From: Cacajao melanocephalus
Taxonomy: Eukaryota; Chordata; Mammalia; Primates; Pitheciidae
Direction: 5' to 3'
Length of the DNA: 64,000 bases
Assembly (NCBI GenBank): GCA_963573385.1
Contig: CAUYLG010018038.1
Location: 1 to 64,000 of the forward strand
Below are positions 36,172 through 51,350 of the stretch, one piece after another. The notes under the pieces were generated by a model. That model saw only the letters and a program-made list of their open reading frames with translations, had not been told where the DNA came from and did not search any database. The translations under genes and the position numbers were made by a program. The stretch's first letter is position 1. Each line of letters begins with the position of its first letter.

Positions 36172-36303
36172 GAAAAGCTGGGTTCACTGACACATGCTTG
36201 TAATCCTAGCTAGTTGGGGGGCTGAAGTGGGAGGATTATATGAACCAAGGAGTTTGCAACCAGCCTGGGCAACATAGTGAGACCTCATCTCAAAAAAAAT
36301 TAC
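36172..36303 (+). mobile_element. Alu left monomer (FLAM-like)
   Basis: A single monomer ending in an A-run. Confidence 0.75.
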
Positions 36304-36983
36304 CAAAAACCAAAAACAAAAACCCAGAAGATTTCAGGATACAAGATCAATATACAAAAATAAGTTATATTTTTGTATCAATATACAAAATAAAATTTAC
36401 TTCAATAGCAATAAACTGAAAATTAAGAAAACTCCATTCATAATAGCATCAAAAGGAATAGAATACTTAGGAATATTTAATGAAAGAAGTGCAGAATGTA
36501 TGCTCTGAAAACTACAAAATATTTCTGAAGGAAATGAGGGAAGAGCTAGATAAATAGACATCCCATGTTCGTGGATCATAGGTAAGATGGTAATACTCTT
36601 CAGACTGATCAATAGATTCAGTGTAATCCGTATAAAAATCCCATCTGATTTCTTTGCAGAAATTGACAAGTTGATCCTAAAATTCATATGGAAATTCAAG
36701 GGGCCCAGAATAGCCGCAGCAAGCTTGAAAAAGAACAAAGTTGGAAGACTTGTACTTACCTATTTCAAAGCTTACTACAGTAATCAAGATGGTGCAGTAT
36801 AGGTATAAGGATAGACATATAGACCAATGGAACAAATTGAGTCCATAAATAAATCCTCACTTTTATGGTCAATTAACTTTTGGCAAGGGTGCCAAGACAA
36901 TTCAATGGGAGAAATAATAGTCTTTTCAACAAGTGATGCTAGGACAACTGGACACCCACATGCAAAAGAATAAAGTTGGACCC

Positions 36984-37282
<299 letters not shown>

Positions 37283-37397
37283 ATAAAGTTGGACCCTACT
37301 TCATATTACATACAAAAAATTAACTTGAAATGGATTATCTAAATGTAAGAGCCAAAACTATAAAACTCTTAGAAGAAAATATAGGCATACATCTTTA

Positions 37398-37742
<345 letters not shown>

Positions 37743-37767
37743 ACAAAATCAGACTCCTATAAATTTA

Positions 37768-39077
37768 TTATTATTTTTTATTTTTCCATAGGTTATTGGG
37801 GTACAGGTGGTGTTTGGTTACATGAGTAAGTTATTTAGTGGTGATTTGTGAGCTTTTGGTGCACCCATCCCATCACCTGAGCAGTATACACTGCACCCTA
37901 TTTGTAGTCTTTTATCCCTTGTCACCATCCCTTCCCCCTCAATTCCCCAAAATTCATTGTATCATTTCTATGCCTTTGCATCTTCATAGCTTAGTTCCTA
38001 CATATCAGTGAGAACATACAATATTTGGTTTTCCATTCCTGAGTTACTTCACTTAGAATAATAGTCTTCAATCTCATCCAGCTCACTGTGAGTATCGTTA
38101 ATTCATTTCTTTTTATGGCCGAGTAGTATTCCGTCATATATATGTACCACAGATTTTTTAATCCACTTGTTGATTGATGGGTATTTGGGTTGGTTCCACA
38201 ATTTTGCAATTGCAAATTGTGCTGCCATAAACGTGTGTGCAAGTATCTTTTTCACATAATGACTTCTTTTCTTCTGGGTAGATACCCAGTAGTTAGTTTT
38301 TTAAGGAATCTCCACACTGTTTTTCTATAGTGGTTGTACTAGTTTACATTCCCACCAGTTGTGTAGAAATGTCCCTTGATTACTGCATTCATGCCAACAT
38401 CTACTGCTTTTTTTTTATTTTTTGATTATGGCCATTCTTGCAGAAGTAAGGTGGTATCACATTGTGGTTTGGATTTGCATTTCCCTGATAGTTTGTGATT
38501 TTGAGCGTTTTTTCATGTTTCTTGGCCATTTGTATAATTGTCTTTTGAGAATTGTCTATTCATGTCCTTAGCCCACTTTTTGATGGGATTGTTTGTTTTT
38601 TTCTTGCTGATTTATTTGAGTTCATTGTAAATTCTGGATATTAGTCCTTTGTTGGATGTATAGATTGTGAAGATTTTCTCCCACTCTGTGGGTTGTCTGT
38701 TTACTCTGTTGACTGTTCCTTTTGCCATACAGCTCTTTAGTTTAATTAAAGTCCAAGCTATTTATCTTTGTTTTTATTGCATTTGCTTTTGGGTTCTTGG
38801 TCATGAAATCCTTACATAAGCCAATGTTTAGAAGGGTTTTTCCAATGTTCTCTTCTAGAATTTTTATAGCTTCAGGCCTTAGATTTAAGTCTTTAATCCA
38901 TCTTGAGTTGATTTTTGTATGAGATGAGAGATGAGGATACAGTTTCATTCTCCTACATGTGGCTAGCCAATTATCCCAGCACCATTTGTTGAAAAGGTGT
39001 CTTTTCCCCACTTGTTTGTGTCTGCTTTGTCTAAGATCAGTTGGCTCCCCCCCCACAAAAAAAACATGAGCAAACAA
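37768..39077 (-). mobile_element. L1 3' half, antisense, nested in the old L1, with 25-bp TSD
   Basis: It starts with the reversed A-tail and 3' UTR (gttattggggtacaggtggt) and is 5'-truncated near 39045. The flanks 37743-37767 and 39078-39102 match at 22 of 25 bases. Confidence 0.9.
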
Positions 39078-40015
39078 ACAAAATTGGACTTCTATAAATT
39101 TAAAAACTTTATGTTTCAAGGGAGACTTTCAAGAAAGTGAAAAGACAACCCACAGAATGGGACAAAATATGTGTAACTCATATATCTGACAAGGGACCAG
39201 TATCCAAAAAACATAAAAACTCTTATAACTCAATAATAAGAAGACAACACAATTTTAAAATAGGCAAAGAATCTAAAGAGACATTTCTTCAAAGAAAATA
39301 TACAAATGACCAATAAGCATGTGAAAAGATGCTCAACATTGTTAGTCACCAGGGAAATGTAAATCAAATCCAGGATATGATCCCACTTTATACCCACTAG
39401 GATAGCTATAAGCAAAAAGACAGAGAATATGGAGAAATAGGAATTCTCATACATTGCTAGTGGAAATGTAAACTGGTACAGCCACTTTGAAAAGTAGTCT
39501 GGCAGTTCCTCAAAAGGTTAAACAAAGTTAGTTTATAACTCAGCAGTTCTACACCTAGGAATCAGCCCGTGGGAAATGAAAATACATGTTTGCACAAATG
39601 CTTGTACATGAAAGTTCATAGGAGTATTATTCATAATAGTCAACATGTAGGAACAACGCAAATGTCTATCAACTGATGAATAGATTAACAAAATAGGATG
39701 TTATTTGGCCAGATAAAGAATTAAAGTACCGATACCTCTGCAATGTGGATTACCCTTGAAAAGACCATATATTGTATGATTCCACTTAAACAAAATGTTC
39801 AGAATAGGCAAATCTACAGAGGCAGAAAGTAGAATAGGAGTTATGTTGGGCTGGGGAACAAATGAAGATAAACTACAGTGAATATGAGATTTCTTTTTGG
39901 GATGATAAAAATATTCCAAAGATAGTCATGGTGATGGTTTGCACAACTCTATAAAAGTAATAAAAACCATTGAATGGTATGCTTTAAATTGGTTAATTCT
40001 GTGGCATGCGATTTA

Positions 40016-40310
40016 TTATTTTTTTGAAACAGAGTCTCACTTTGTTCCCCAGGCTGGAGTGAAGTGGCATGATCTCAGCTCACTGCAACCTCCACCTCCC
40101 GAGTTCAAGTGATTCTCATGCCTCAGCCTTCTCAGTAGGTGGGATTAACAGGCGTGCGCCACAATGCCCATCTAATTTTTATATTTTTAGTGGAGGCAGG
40201 GTTTCACCATGTTGGCCAGACTAGTCTGGAACTCCTGACCTCAAGGGATCTGCTCACCTCGGCCTCCCAAAGTGCTGAGATTACAGGCATGAGCCACCAT
40301 GCCCTGCTGA
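40016..40310 (-). mobile_element. Alu in the L1 3' UTR
   Basis: Flanked by the similar tggcatgcgattta and tggtatgtgaatta. Confidence 0.94.
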
Positions 40311-40420
40311 TGGTATGTGAATTATATCTCAATAAAGCTGTTATAAAAATGTCAGCAATTAATAGATTCCAATTATTTCAGTTATTCCAAAGTCCTTAGA
40401 TCTATTTCATATTCTTTCAA

Positions 40421-40524
40421 CAGGGTGTCCAACTGAGACTAACGCATTCCCCAGGATGCAGGAAGGACATTCAGTGCTAAAACCTGGGAAGTCCTGAGCA
40501 AATCAGGGTGAGTTGGACACCCTA
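40421..40524. mobile_element. 104-bp element with perfect 12-bp terminal inverted repeats
   Basis: agggtgtccaac (40422-40433) pairs with gttggacaccct (40512-40523). MITE-like; family not identified. Confidence 0.6.
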
Positions 40525-41944
40525 CCTCCAGCAGACATTTCTTAGGGATGGGGCCTAGGGTTTGCTTGACCTTAAAGAAGGAAGTTGAAGGTACTTTTCT
40601 GTTCTCAGCCCTGTTCTTGGGGAAGTCTGAAGTGCTGGAAAGAAACATTCTCTCTAAATCTCCTTCAGGCAATAAAACATGCCATATGTTTAAGAAAAAA
40701 AAAAAAAACAGAAAGGAAACCTTTCAGAGAACCATTCAAGCATGGATTCCATTTCCTCCTCAGTTATATTATCACATAACTAATATTTGATGGAGAGGCA
40801 TGTATGCTTACTGAATTTGCATATATTTCCCCACAATATTCCCAGCGCTCTTTTAGTTGGGCAGGGCCATGTGACTAGTTCTGGTCAGGCAGAAACAGGC
40901 ACAGGCTCTGGTTTTTCCTCACAGGTTCTAGTTTGTCCTCCCTTTTCCCTACTATGCAGCTTTCTTTGCAACCTCCGGCCCTGCTGACCAGCAGAGACTC
41001 CAGGGCCACCACTATGTACAGAGGCAACAGCCTCCCATAGACTTCTTCACCAGCTCCCATAATCCTTATGACAAACCCCCTTTTCTGAATCACTCACTGT
41101 GCTTCTGCTACCCTGCTTAGACCCTAACTGAGAGAGCCGCATAGCCACTGCCTGGCATGGGGCAGTCATCTCTGTCCTCTGGCCTCGTGTGATGTATTTT
41201 CTAGCCAGACATCAGGAGATGTGGCCTGAGAACTGCCATTCACCAGCCTCCTCCAGCTTTGGCTCAGGGTGACCAGATGGAGGGAATCCCCAGGGCTGTG
41301 ATCAAAGGGCTGTACTCAAGACCAGGGCAACTAGGAGAGCAAGAAACTATTGACTCTCCTGGGAAGGACTTGGGTGCCTTCGAGCTATGAGCCCACTGGA
41401 GCCACACTATGTTCCCTCAGAGTTACAGGTGGAAAACATGTATCTGGGTGTTTTCTTCTATTTCCAACACAAACTCTGAGCTCTGGGGATAAAGATAAAT
41501 ATGTGGTTCCAAGGCTGTTTTGACATAGGACACGTTTGGAACTTAACACTTCACCTCATTCAAATCCCTACTTAATAGGTAGCTCATGACTTTGTGTTCA
41601 CTTTTGTTTTTGTTTTTAGACAAAGTTAAACCCTGACGGCACAACTGCTGCTCCTCAACCTTCATGGTTGTGTAGCTCTTCTGCAGAGGGCTAACTGGAA
41701 ACAGCTAGGTTGGTTTTATAGCAAATGCTACCTTCACGCACAAAGCGATATTCCTCTCAAGGTAGTCTCCTTGGGAGCACATACTTATTCCAATAATTCT
41801 GCAGTTTCTCAAAGCCCTTTTGTATCTCTGGTTGGGTCTTCACTTCCAGACTGATTACCTGATACACTTCTTGTACTGGCAAACCTTTGTCCTACAAAAG
41901 GGGATTTAAGTGTTTAGAAATACCCAGAAATCCTTCAAAGATGT
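40525..41944 (+). other. Intergenic; nothing recognised
   Basis: 1.4 kb without Alu or L1. It has an A-run at 40694-40708 and no gene signal. Confidence 0.45.
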
Positions 41945-42092
41945 CGTAGTCACCTTGGGCTGCTATAACAAAAATACCATAAGCTGGTGGCTTACTACCA
42001 ACATTCTCACAGTTCTGGAGGCTGGGAAGTCCAAGATCAAGGCACCAGCAGATCTGGTATCTAGTGAGGGTCTGCTTTGCATAGATAACCAG
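41945..42092 (-). mobile_element. MaLR-like LTR fragment, antisense
   Basis: ctgctataacaaaaatacca ... ctcacagttctggaggctgg is an LTR fragment, cut off by the next L1. Confidence 0.6.
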
Positions 42093-43624
42093 TTGTGGGA
42101 TTGCTGGATAATACTGTAGTTCTATTTTTAGTTTTTTGAGAAATCTTTATACTGTTTTCCATGGTGGTTATACTAATTTATATTCCCTACCAAGAGTGTA
42201 TAAGAGTTCTCTTTTCTCCACATTCCTGCCTGCATTTGTTATTTTGTCTTTTTAATAATAACCATTCTAACTGGTTTAAGAGGATACCTCATTGTGGTTT
42301 TGATTTGCATTTCCCTGATGACTAGTGATGCTGAGTATTTTTTAACAGACTTGGCCATTTGTTTGTCTTTTCTTGATTTCTTTTTGTCTTTTCTTGAGAA
42401 TTGTCTGTCTGTGTCCATTGCCCGTTTTTAATGTGGTTATTATTTTTTCATTGAGTTGAGTTCCTTGTATATTCTAGATATTAGTCCCTTGTCAGATAAA
42501 TAGTTTGCAGATACTTCTTCCTGTTCAGCTGGCTGTCCCTTCACTCTGTTGATAGCTTCCTTTGCTTTGTAGAAGCTTTTTAGTTTAATGTAGTCCCATT
42601 TGTCTATTTGTTAGTTCTCTGTGCTTTTGAGGTCTTACCCATAAAATCTTTGCCTAGAACAATGTACTGAAGTGTTTCCCCTATTTTGTTCTAGTAATTT
42701 ATAGCTTCAGGTCTTTTAAGTATTTAATCCATCTTGAACTCAAGATGGATTTTTGTATATGGTGAGAAATAGGGGCCCAGTTTCATTCTTTTGCATATAG
42801 ATATCCAATTTTTCCAGCACCATTTATTAAAGAGGATGTCCTTTCACCAGTGTATGTTCTTAGTGCCTTTGTTGAAAATCAGTTGGCTATAAATATGTAG
42901 CTTTATTTCTGGGCTCTTTATTCCATTGGTCCATGTCTATTTTTATACTAATACTATGCTGTTTTGGTTACGTATAGCCTTGTAATATATTTTGAAGTCA
43001 GGTAGTGTGATGCCTCCAACTTTATTATTTTTCTTTTTTTGAGACAGGAATCTGGCTCTGCTGTCCAAGCTGGAGTGCAGTGACACGATCATAGCTCACT
43101 GCAACCTCTGCTCTCCTCCCAGGGCCGAGCGAGTCTTCCTCTTCAGCCTCCTGAGTGTCTGGGACTACAGGTATGCACCACTATGCTTGGCTAATTTTTG
43201 TATTTTTGGTAAAGACAGGGTTTTGCATTGTTGCCCAGGCTGGTCTTGAACTCCTGAGCTCAAGCAATCCACCTGCCTTGGCCTACCAAAGTGCCAGAAA
43301 TACAGGCATGAGCCACCATGCCTGGCTTGCCAACTTCATTATTTTTGCTTAGGATCATTTGGCTATTCTGGCTCTTTTTTGGATCCATATGAATTTTAGG
43401 ATTTTTTTTCTATTTCTTTGAAAAATGACAGTGGTATTTTGATAGGGATTGAATTGAATCTGTAGATTGCTTTGTGCAGTATAGTCATTTTAGTGATATT
43501 AATTCTTCCAATCCATGAGCATAGTAGTTTTTCATTTGTTTGTGTCGTCTTCAACTTCTTTCATCAGCATTTTATAGTTTTCCTTGTAGAGGTCTTACTT
43601 TTACTTGTTTGGTTCTTACATTTC
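42093..43624 (-). mobile_element. L1 ORF2 part, antisense
   Basis: It has many L1 antisense blocks (ccatggtggttatactaatt; agcaccatttattaaagagg) and is interrupted by an Alu at 43032-43329. Confidence 0.88.
43032..43329 (-). mobile_element. Alu with 16-bp TSD
   Basis: ccaactttattatttt (43016-43031) and ccaacttcattatttt (43330-43345), one mismatch. Confidence 0.95.
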
Positions 43625-43954
43625 TCTGATGAGTGGGTTATAAAAGAATCTAGGTAGAAGTAGTGACCATGTCTAGGGAAAGAAAACTCAGAATTTCTAA
43701 GAAGGGACATCACAGAACTAACTAGGGTTTCAGGACAGATATGATTGCATGTGGTTTCTTAACTGGCCTGCTGCTTCCTTCCAAAGTTTAACCAGCTAGA
43801 TAGGTACTGAGCACAAATTCGGTGCTGGCACCTTTGCTGGCTGGGATATGAGCAGAAATAAATAATATCAGGCCCTCCTTCCCCTAGGCAGCCTCCCTCA
43901 CAAGACCATGTGGATGTCTTGGTCAAGGGCAGATTCCATGAGCACAGTGAAAAT

Positions 43955-44150
43955 CATAATGGTGATGGTGATGATGACTAACTTATAGAGTACTAACTCA
44001 AAGCCAAGCATCGTTCCAAGTACTTTACAAGTATTACTCATTTGATTCTTGCAAATGTTATTATCCTCATTTTATAGGTGGGAAAACTGAGGCATGGGGG
44101 AGGTGAAGAAACTTGCCACACAGCTGATAAATAGTAGAGCTGGTGAAGAA
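43955..44150 (-). mobile_element. MIR, antisense
   Basis: Reversed MIR: ccaagtactttacaagtatt, ttataggtgggaaaactgag, ttgccacacagctgataaat. Confidence 0.85.
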
Positions 44151-45572
<1,422 letters not shown>

Positions 45573-45815
45573 TAAAGCAGGATTAATGTGCACATCATTT
45601 TGTAGTCTTTTTCCATTTACATGATATTGTGTGAGTCCCTTCATTTTAATAAATGCTTATCTTTGGCATCATTTCTGGGGAGGTGGAGATACACCTTAAT
45701 CGACCCACCTGATCACACAAAGTATCATGTTTTGCTTTTAGCTGTGTTGCTATGAAAGTTGGACATGCTCATAAAGAGTCAGTTCTATAAAATTTGCTAT
45801 GAAAAATAGCAATCC

Positions 45816-45929
45816 GGGGCCGGGTATGGTGGCTCGTGCCTATAATCCCAGCACTTTGGGAGGCCGAGGCGGGCAAATCACCTGATTGGAGACCAGGAGT
45901 TTGAGACCAGCCTGACCAATGTGGAGAAA
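45816..45929 (+). mobile_element. Alu head without a tail
   Basis: The first 114 bp of a sense Alu, cut off at gtggagaaac with no A-rich end. Confidence 0.88.
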
Positions 45930-46420
45930 CAGGAACTTGATGGGCCCTTTCAATTCGTTTGGATATTCATGGGCTTTAGTTCTAAGAAATTTTCTTAAAT
46001 TATCCCTTGGACGTTTTCCTTCCCTTCTTTTTCTCTGTTTCTCTTTCTGGATCATCTATTATTGAGATATGTTCTGCATCTCTTCATTCACTCATTTTTT
46101 CATCTCTGTTTTTTGTTTTCGCTTTGCTTTTGGAAGATTTCCTCAGTTTTATTATCTAGCACTTTCTAGTAAGTGTTTTAGTTTTTAAAAGTGAAACATA
46201 AGACATAAATAACGAAGTGCACAAATCACAAGTGTACATGTAGGTCAGTGAATTATCACAAGCTGAAAACACTTCCCAGCTAGGGCAAGGAACAGAACAG
46301 TACTGGGATCCTACAACCCTCTCATGCCCCCAAGCTCCACTTCCCCGTTCTCCTTCCCTAAGCCATCACATCCCAACTTCTAAAACCATAAATTAATTTT
46401 GTTGTTTCCAGTGATTTTCA
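45930..46420. mobile_element. Old LINE-derived sequence, class uncertain
   Basis: Two blocks (aggaacttgatgggcccttt and acaagtgtacatgtaggtca) resemble noncoding L1M parts. Confidence 0.4.
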
Positions 46421-46708
46421 AACCTTAGTGTATAACAGAATCACCTGGAAGATTTGTTAAAACGTATTTCTGGGACACACTCTCAGAGTTTCTGGTTCAG
46501 CAGGTCTGGGGTAGAACCTGAGAATGTTCATTTCTAACAAGTTACCAGGTGTTGCTGATGCTGCTGGCCCAAGACAACACTTTGAGAGCTAATGGCCTAT
46601 TCTTGAACTTACTACAAATGGAATCATATGGTGTGTATTCTTTTACTCAATGTTGACTTTGTGAAATTTGTTCATTTTTTTAAATGTAGCTGACATTCAT
46701 TAATTTTA

Positions 46709-46993
46709 TTTTTTTTAATTTTTGAGATAGGGTCTCACTCTGTTGCCCAGGCTGAAGTGCAGTGGCATGCTCTTGGCTCATCGCAGCCTCTCAAATGGTC
46801 CTCCCACCTCCATTTCCCAAGTAGCTGGGACTATAGGCACGTACCACCACACTTGGCTAACTTTTATATTTGTAGAGATGGGTTTTACCATGTTGCCCAA
46901 GCTAGTCTCAAACTCCTGAGCTCAAGCAATCCTCCTACCTTGGCCTCCCAAATTGCTGGGATTACAGTCATGTGCCACCATGCTCGGCTGAAG
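46709..46993 (-). mobile_element. Alu with 13-bp TSD
   Basis: ttcattaatttta at 46696-46708 and 46994-47006. Confidence 0.94.
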
Positions 46994-47974
46994 TTCATTA
47001 ATTTTAATTGGTGAATAGTATGAATATACCGTATAATACGAAGTTATTTATTTGTTTTGCTGTTGATGGATATTTGGGTTATTACTAGTCTTTGGTTATT
47101 ATGAATAATGGTGCTAAGAACATTCTTTGAGAGTTTTTTTGTGCAAATGTGCATACATTTCTGCTGGGCATATATATATATGTATATATATGAGAGGAAT
47201 TGCTGGCAGGTAGCATGTGTCAAACTCTTTTCCAGAGTGGTTGTTATCAATTTTCACTCCCACCAGCATGATATGAGTGCTCTTCTTGCTCTGCATCCTG
47301 GATGACACTTGTTATCATCAGTCTTTTTATTTTTAGCCATTCTGGTGGGAATCCAATGGTATCTTGATTTGTTTTTTCATATGTGTATTGGCTACTTGGA
47401 TATCTTCTCTGATGAAGTGCCCATTTAAGTTTCTTGCCCATTTTTCTGTTAGTTTTTCAGACTTTTTCTTCTTGACATATAATAGTTCTTTATATATTCT
47501 GGATATAACTGCTAGTTGGTAATACATATCATGGTATCTTTCACTCTGGTTTGCCTGTACTCTGTTAATAGTGAGTTTTGACGAATAGAAGTTTTAAATT
47601 TTGATGTAATCCAATATTTTCTTCTATGGTTAGTGTTTTTTGAGTCCTATTTAAGAAATTTTTCCTTACTGTAGGAAAGGTCATAAAGATATTTTCCTAT
47701 ATTACCTTTAGAGAGTTAATTGTTCTGCCCTTCACATTTTGATGCATAATCCATCTGGATTGATTTTTTTTAACGTATATGGTGTTTCGTTATTTAAAGT
47801 TTCTTTTTAAGATATGGATATCTAATGGCTAAAACATGTAAGAAATAGACAGTAGGTAAAAAGAAGAAAAACTTAAAGAAAAAAATTAACCAGTTGACTC
47901 AGTATCATTTATTGAAAGGATTGCCCTTTCTCCAGTACTCCGAAGCACTACCTTTTTCAAAAATGAAGGGTCCA

Positions 47975-48268
47975 GGCTGGGCTTGGTGGCTCATGCCTGT
48001 AATACCAGCACTTTGGGAGGCCAAGGCAGGCAGATCACCTGAAGTCAGCAGTTCAAGACCAGCCTGGCCAACATGGTGAAACCTCATCTCTACTAAAAAT
48101 TTAAAAATTAGCTGGGCATGGTGGTGCATGCCTGTAATCCCAACTACTTGGGAGGTTGAGGCAGGAGAATCACTTGAACCCAGGAGATGGAGTTTCCAGT
48201 GAGTCAAGATGGCGCTACTGCAATTCCAGCCTGGGCAACAGAGTGAGACCTCATCTCAAAAAAAAAAA
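47975..48268 (+). mobile_element. Alu
   Basis: A full sense Alu inserted in the antisense L1. Confidence 0.95.
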
Positions 48269-48738
48269 GGGGTTCTAAATATGTGAGTCCCTTTTTGGAC
48301 CCACAGAAAGGGGGTTGGTCTGTTTGTTTACCTGTGTACCAATATCAAAGTTAATTACTATAGCTTTATAATAAGTCTTGATACTTAATAGTGTTTCCAT
48401 CTTGTTCTTCTTTTTCAAGAATGTCTTAACTATTTTTTATTCTTTGCATTTCCATATATTGTAGAACCAGCTTGTCAATTTCCATGAACAAAACTGTTAA
48501 TCTTTTTTATTGAGATTGTATTTAATCTGTTGATCAATGTGGGAAATGTTGGCATCTACACAATATTGAGTCTTTGAATCCATTAATACATTATGTTCAT
48601 TAATCTAGGTCTTCTTTAATTCTCTAATGTCTTACTGTTTCCTGGGTAGAGATCTTTCACATATTTTATTATATTTTCCCCAAATGTACTCACTATTTTT
48701 TATGCTATTATAAATAGTACCTTTAAATTTTTACTTTC

Positions 48739-49126
48739 AGCTGGGGGCAGTGGCACATGCCTATAGTTCCAGCACTTTGGAGGCCAGGATGGGAGGATCA
48801 CTTGAGCCCAGGAGTTCGAGACCAGCCTAGGCAACTTAGCGAGAATCTGTCTCTACAAAAACAATTTTTAAAAAAAATTAGCTGAGTGTGGTGGCATGCA
48901 CCTGTAGTCCCAGATGCTCGGGAGGCTGAGGCAGGAAGATCACTTGTGCCCAGGAGTTCAAGGCTGCAGTGAGTGGTGATCATGCCACTGTACTCTAGAC
49001 TTGTGTTTTGTAGAGACAGTTTTGTCATGTTGCCCAGGCTACACTTGAACTCCTGAGCTCAAGTAATTCATCTACATCAGCCTCCCAAATTGCTGAAATT
49101 ACAGGTGTGAACCACCATGCCCGGCC
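48739..49126. mobile_element. Tail-to-tail inverted Alu pair
   Basis: A sense Alu (48739-49000), lacking its A-tail, joins directly to an antisense Alu left-arm part (49001-49126). Confidence 0.85.
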
Positions 49127-49675
49127 AAACATAACTTTTAAAAAAATTTTTTATTTTTAAATGTTAAAATCTCTTTTACTTTACCCTTCATTCTCTCAAC
49201 ATAAAAAAACAGTAAGAAATAAAATAATGCATAGCATTGAGAGGTACATTTTGCCTTAGAGACTAGAGCTGAAAAAAACTGTACTAAGTATGAGATAAGA
49301 CTTTCAGAGACCATTACTTCTGACAATAGCATTATTTTTGACAATATTGCAGAATCTTTTTTTTTTTTTTTCCTTCACTGGGAAATTTTCAGGCAAGATC
49401 ACACTGAGATTAGAGGTAAAGTAATCACTGCTTCAGGATGACATAAGTGTTAATCACTACAGAGCTGTCTGCCAAGGTAGTGTTCTTATTCCAGCCATTC
49501 CAGAGGAGCACAATGGTTTTATCAGAAAGGTTCCCGAATCAGGATTTAATGTCATCATGACTAATTTTATACACTTAAAATGCCACGGGGCCCTTTCAAA
49601 ACGAAATAATTGATTTTTAAAGTGCTGCTCTTTAAGGAAAGAAGAGAAAATAATAATGTTCCAAAAACAAAGCAT

Positions 49676-49797
49676 GGTATCACAAACATTACTTTTATAT
49701 GCAATGAGAAATCAAAAAATTTGTGTGACTCACCTTATTGTAATATTATTGTGGTGGTCTGGAATTGAACCCACAATATCGCTGAGGTATGCCTGTA
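49676..49797 (-). mobile_element. Tigger1 end, antisense
   Basis: The reversed terminal sequence (accccacaatatcgctgagg-like, ending ggtatgcctg) with TA at 49796-49797. The other end is not found. Confidence 0.75.
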
Positions 49798-49799
49798 CT

Positions 49800-51350
49800 T
49801 TAAAAAAGTTTCTAAATCCATATTGATATTGTTTGTGAATAATTCATTTTTATCCCTTTCTAACCCTTAGACTTAATTTCTTTTTCTTGTCTTATTGACT
49901 TAACTAGGATTTCTAGTACAATGTTGAAGTGATGACAGCAGGTATTCTACTGTGTTCTCTGTTGCAGAGGAGAAGCTTTTAAGTTTTCACCATTAAATGT
50001 GAGTTTGCTGTAGGTTTGGGGAAGATATTCTTTATCAGATTAAGAAAGTTCCTTCTACTCTTAGATTGCTAAGCTTTATTATCATGAATGGACGTTGACT
50101 TTTATCAGAAGATTTTTGTGCCCCTATTGAATAATTATGTACTTTTTTTCTCTTTTAATATGCCAGTGTGGTATGATTAATTACATGGGTTGTTTCCTTG
50201 GGTTTAATTTGCTGTTCTTGTTACTAGTTTTAACTAAAGTTGTGTTCTAAGATACAATTATACAATCTGTATAATTTCAATTCTTTAAGTTCTTCAATTA
50301 TTTTATTTTTCCCTTCTGTTAGCTTGGTAATTCTATTCCTTTACTCTTCTTTTAGTAGTTACCCATGAAATTATAATATGCAATGGCTTATCAGTGTCTC
50401 TTCTAAATTATTACTGTCTCTTTCTAGTCAATGTAAGAACCTTTAGAATAACTTCATTCCTTGTCTGGACTTATATGTTACTGTTGTTATATATTTTAAT
50501 TCTTTCTATATATGCGCATTTATTTATATACTATATACAACAATAAATATATGTAATAAATAAAAATATGTATTAAATATTAAATGTATATATTTAAAAC
50601 CATTAGATATTATTACATTGTTGTTATTATTTTTTAAATGCAATTGTTACCTAGCCTTCCCCCTTTTCTGATGTTGTTCATTAATACCTGTGTCTAGAAT
50701 GCCTGTGTTCTTCTGCTTGAAGAACAATACCCTTTAGTATTTTCCATTAACAGGTTTGCTAGAGGTAAATCACCTCATCTTTTTAGAAGGACATGTTAGC
50801 TGGGTATAGAATTCTGGGTTAGTGCTTATTGTCTTTCAGAACCTTAAAAACATTCCATTGTCTCTGGCTTCTACAGTTTCCACTGAGAAGCCTCATTGTT
50901 GTTGTTCCAGTCAAGGTAATCTCTTTATTCTTTACTGTTTTTAAGACTGTTTGTCTTTTTTTTTTTTTTTTTTCTTAGAAATTTACTATGATTTGCCTGA
51001 ATGTGGTATTTATTTCACTTGGGTTTCACAGTATGTCCTGAATCTGGGGCTTTGTCTTTTGTCAGTTTTAGAAATTTTTCATTCACTATCTCTTTAGATA
51101 CTGCTTTTTCACATTTTCTCTCCTGTCCTTCCAAGATTCCATTTACGCATATATTAGACCTTAGCACTGTATTCTGTATGTCTTTTATGTTAATGTCTGT
51201 ATTTTCAATCCTTTTGCCTTTCCATGAATCTGGTTATTCATTGTGGATATTTTCTTCTGATCTGTTTTCCAATTCACTTCAGCTGCTGCTAAGCCCATTC
51301 ATCAATTTCTTTCTATTACATTTTTCGGTGGTATAATAAAGTTCAGGTAA
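49800..51350 (-). mobile_element. Old L1 parts, antisense, around an AT-rich block
   Basis: 49800-50235 is ORF2-like. 50470-50640 is AT-rich (TATTTA-type). 50640-51350 (gctgggtatagaattctggg) is LINE-like and contains a 19-T run at 50957. Confidence 0.6.

Larger units (their letters stand above)
46600..48738 (-). mobile_element. Old L1 ORF2 part, antisense
   Basis: The L1 order is kept across two Alu insertions (46709-46993 and 47975-48268). It includes the TA repeat at 47170-47191. Confidence 0.85.
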
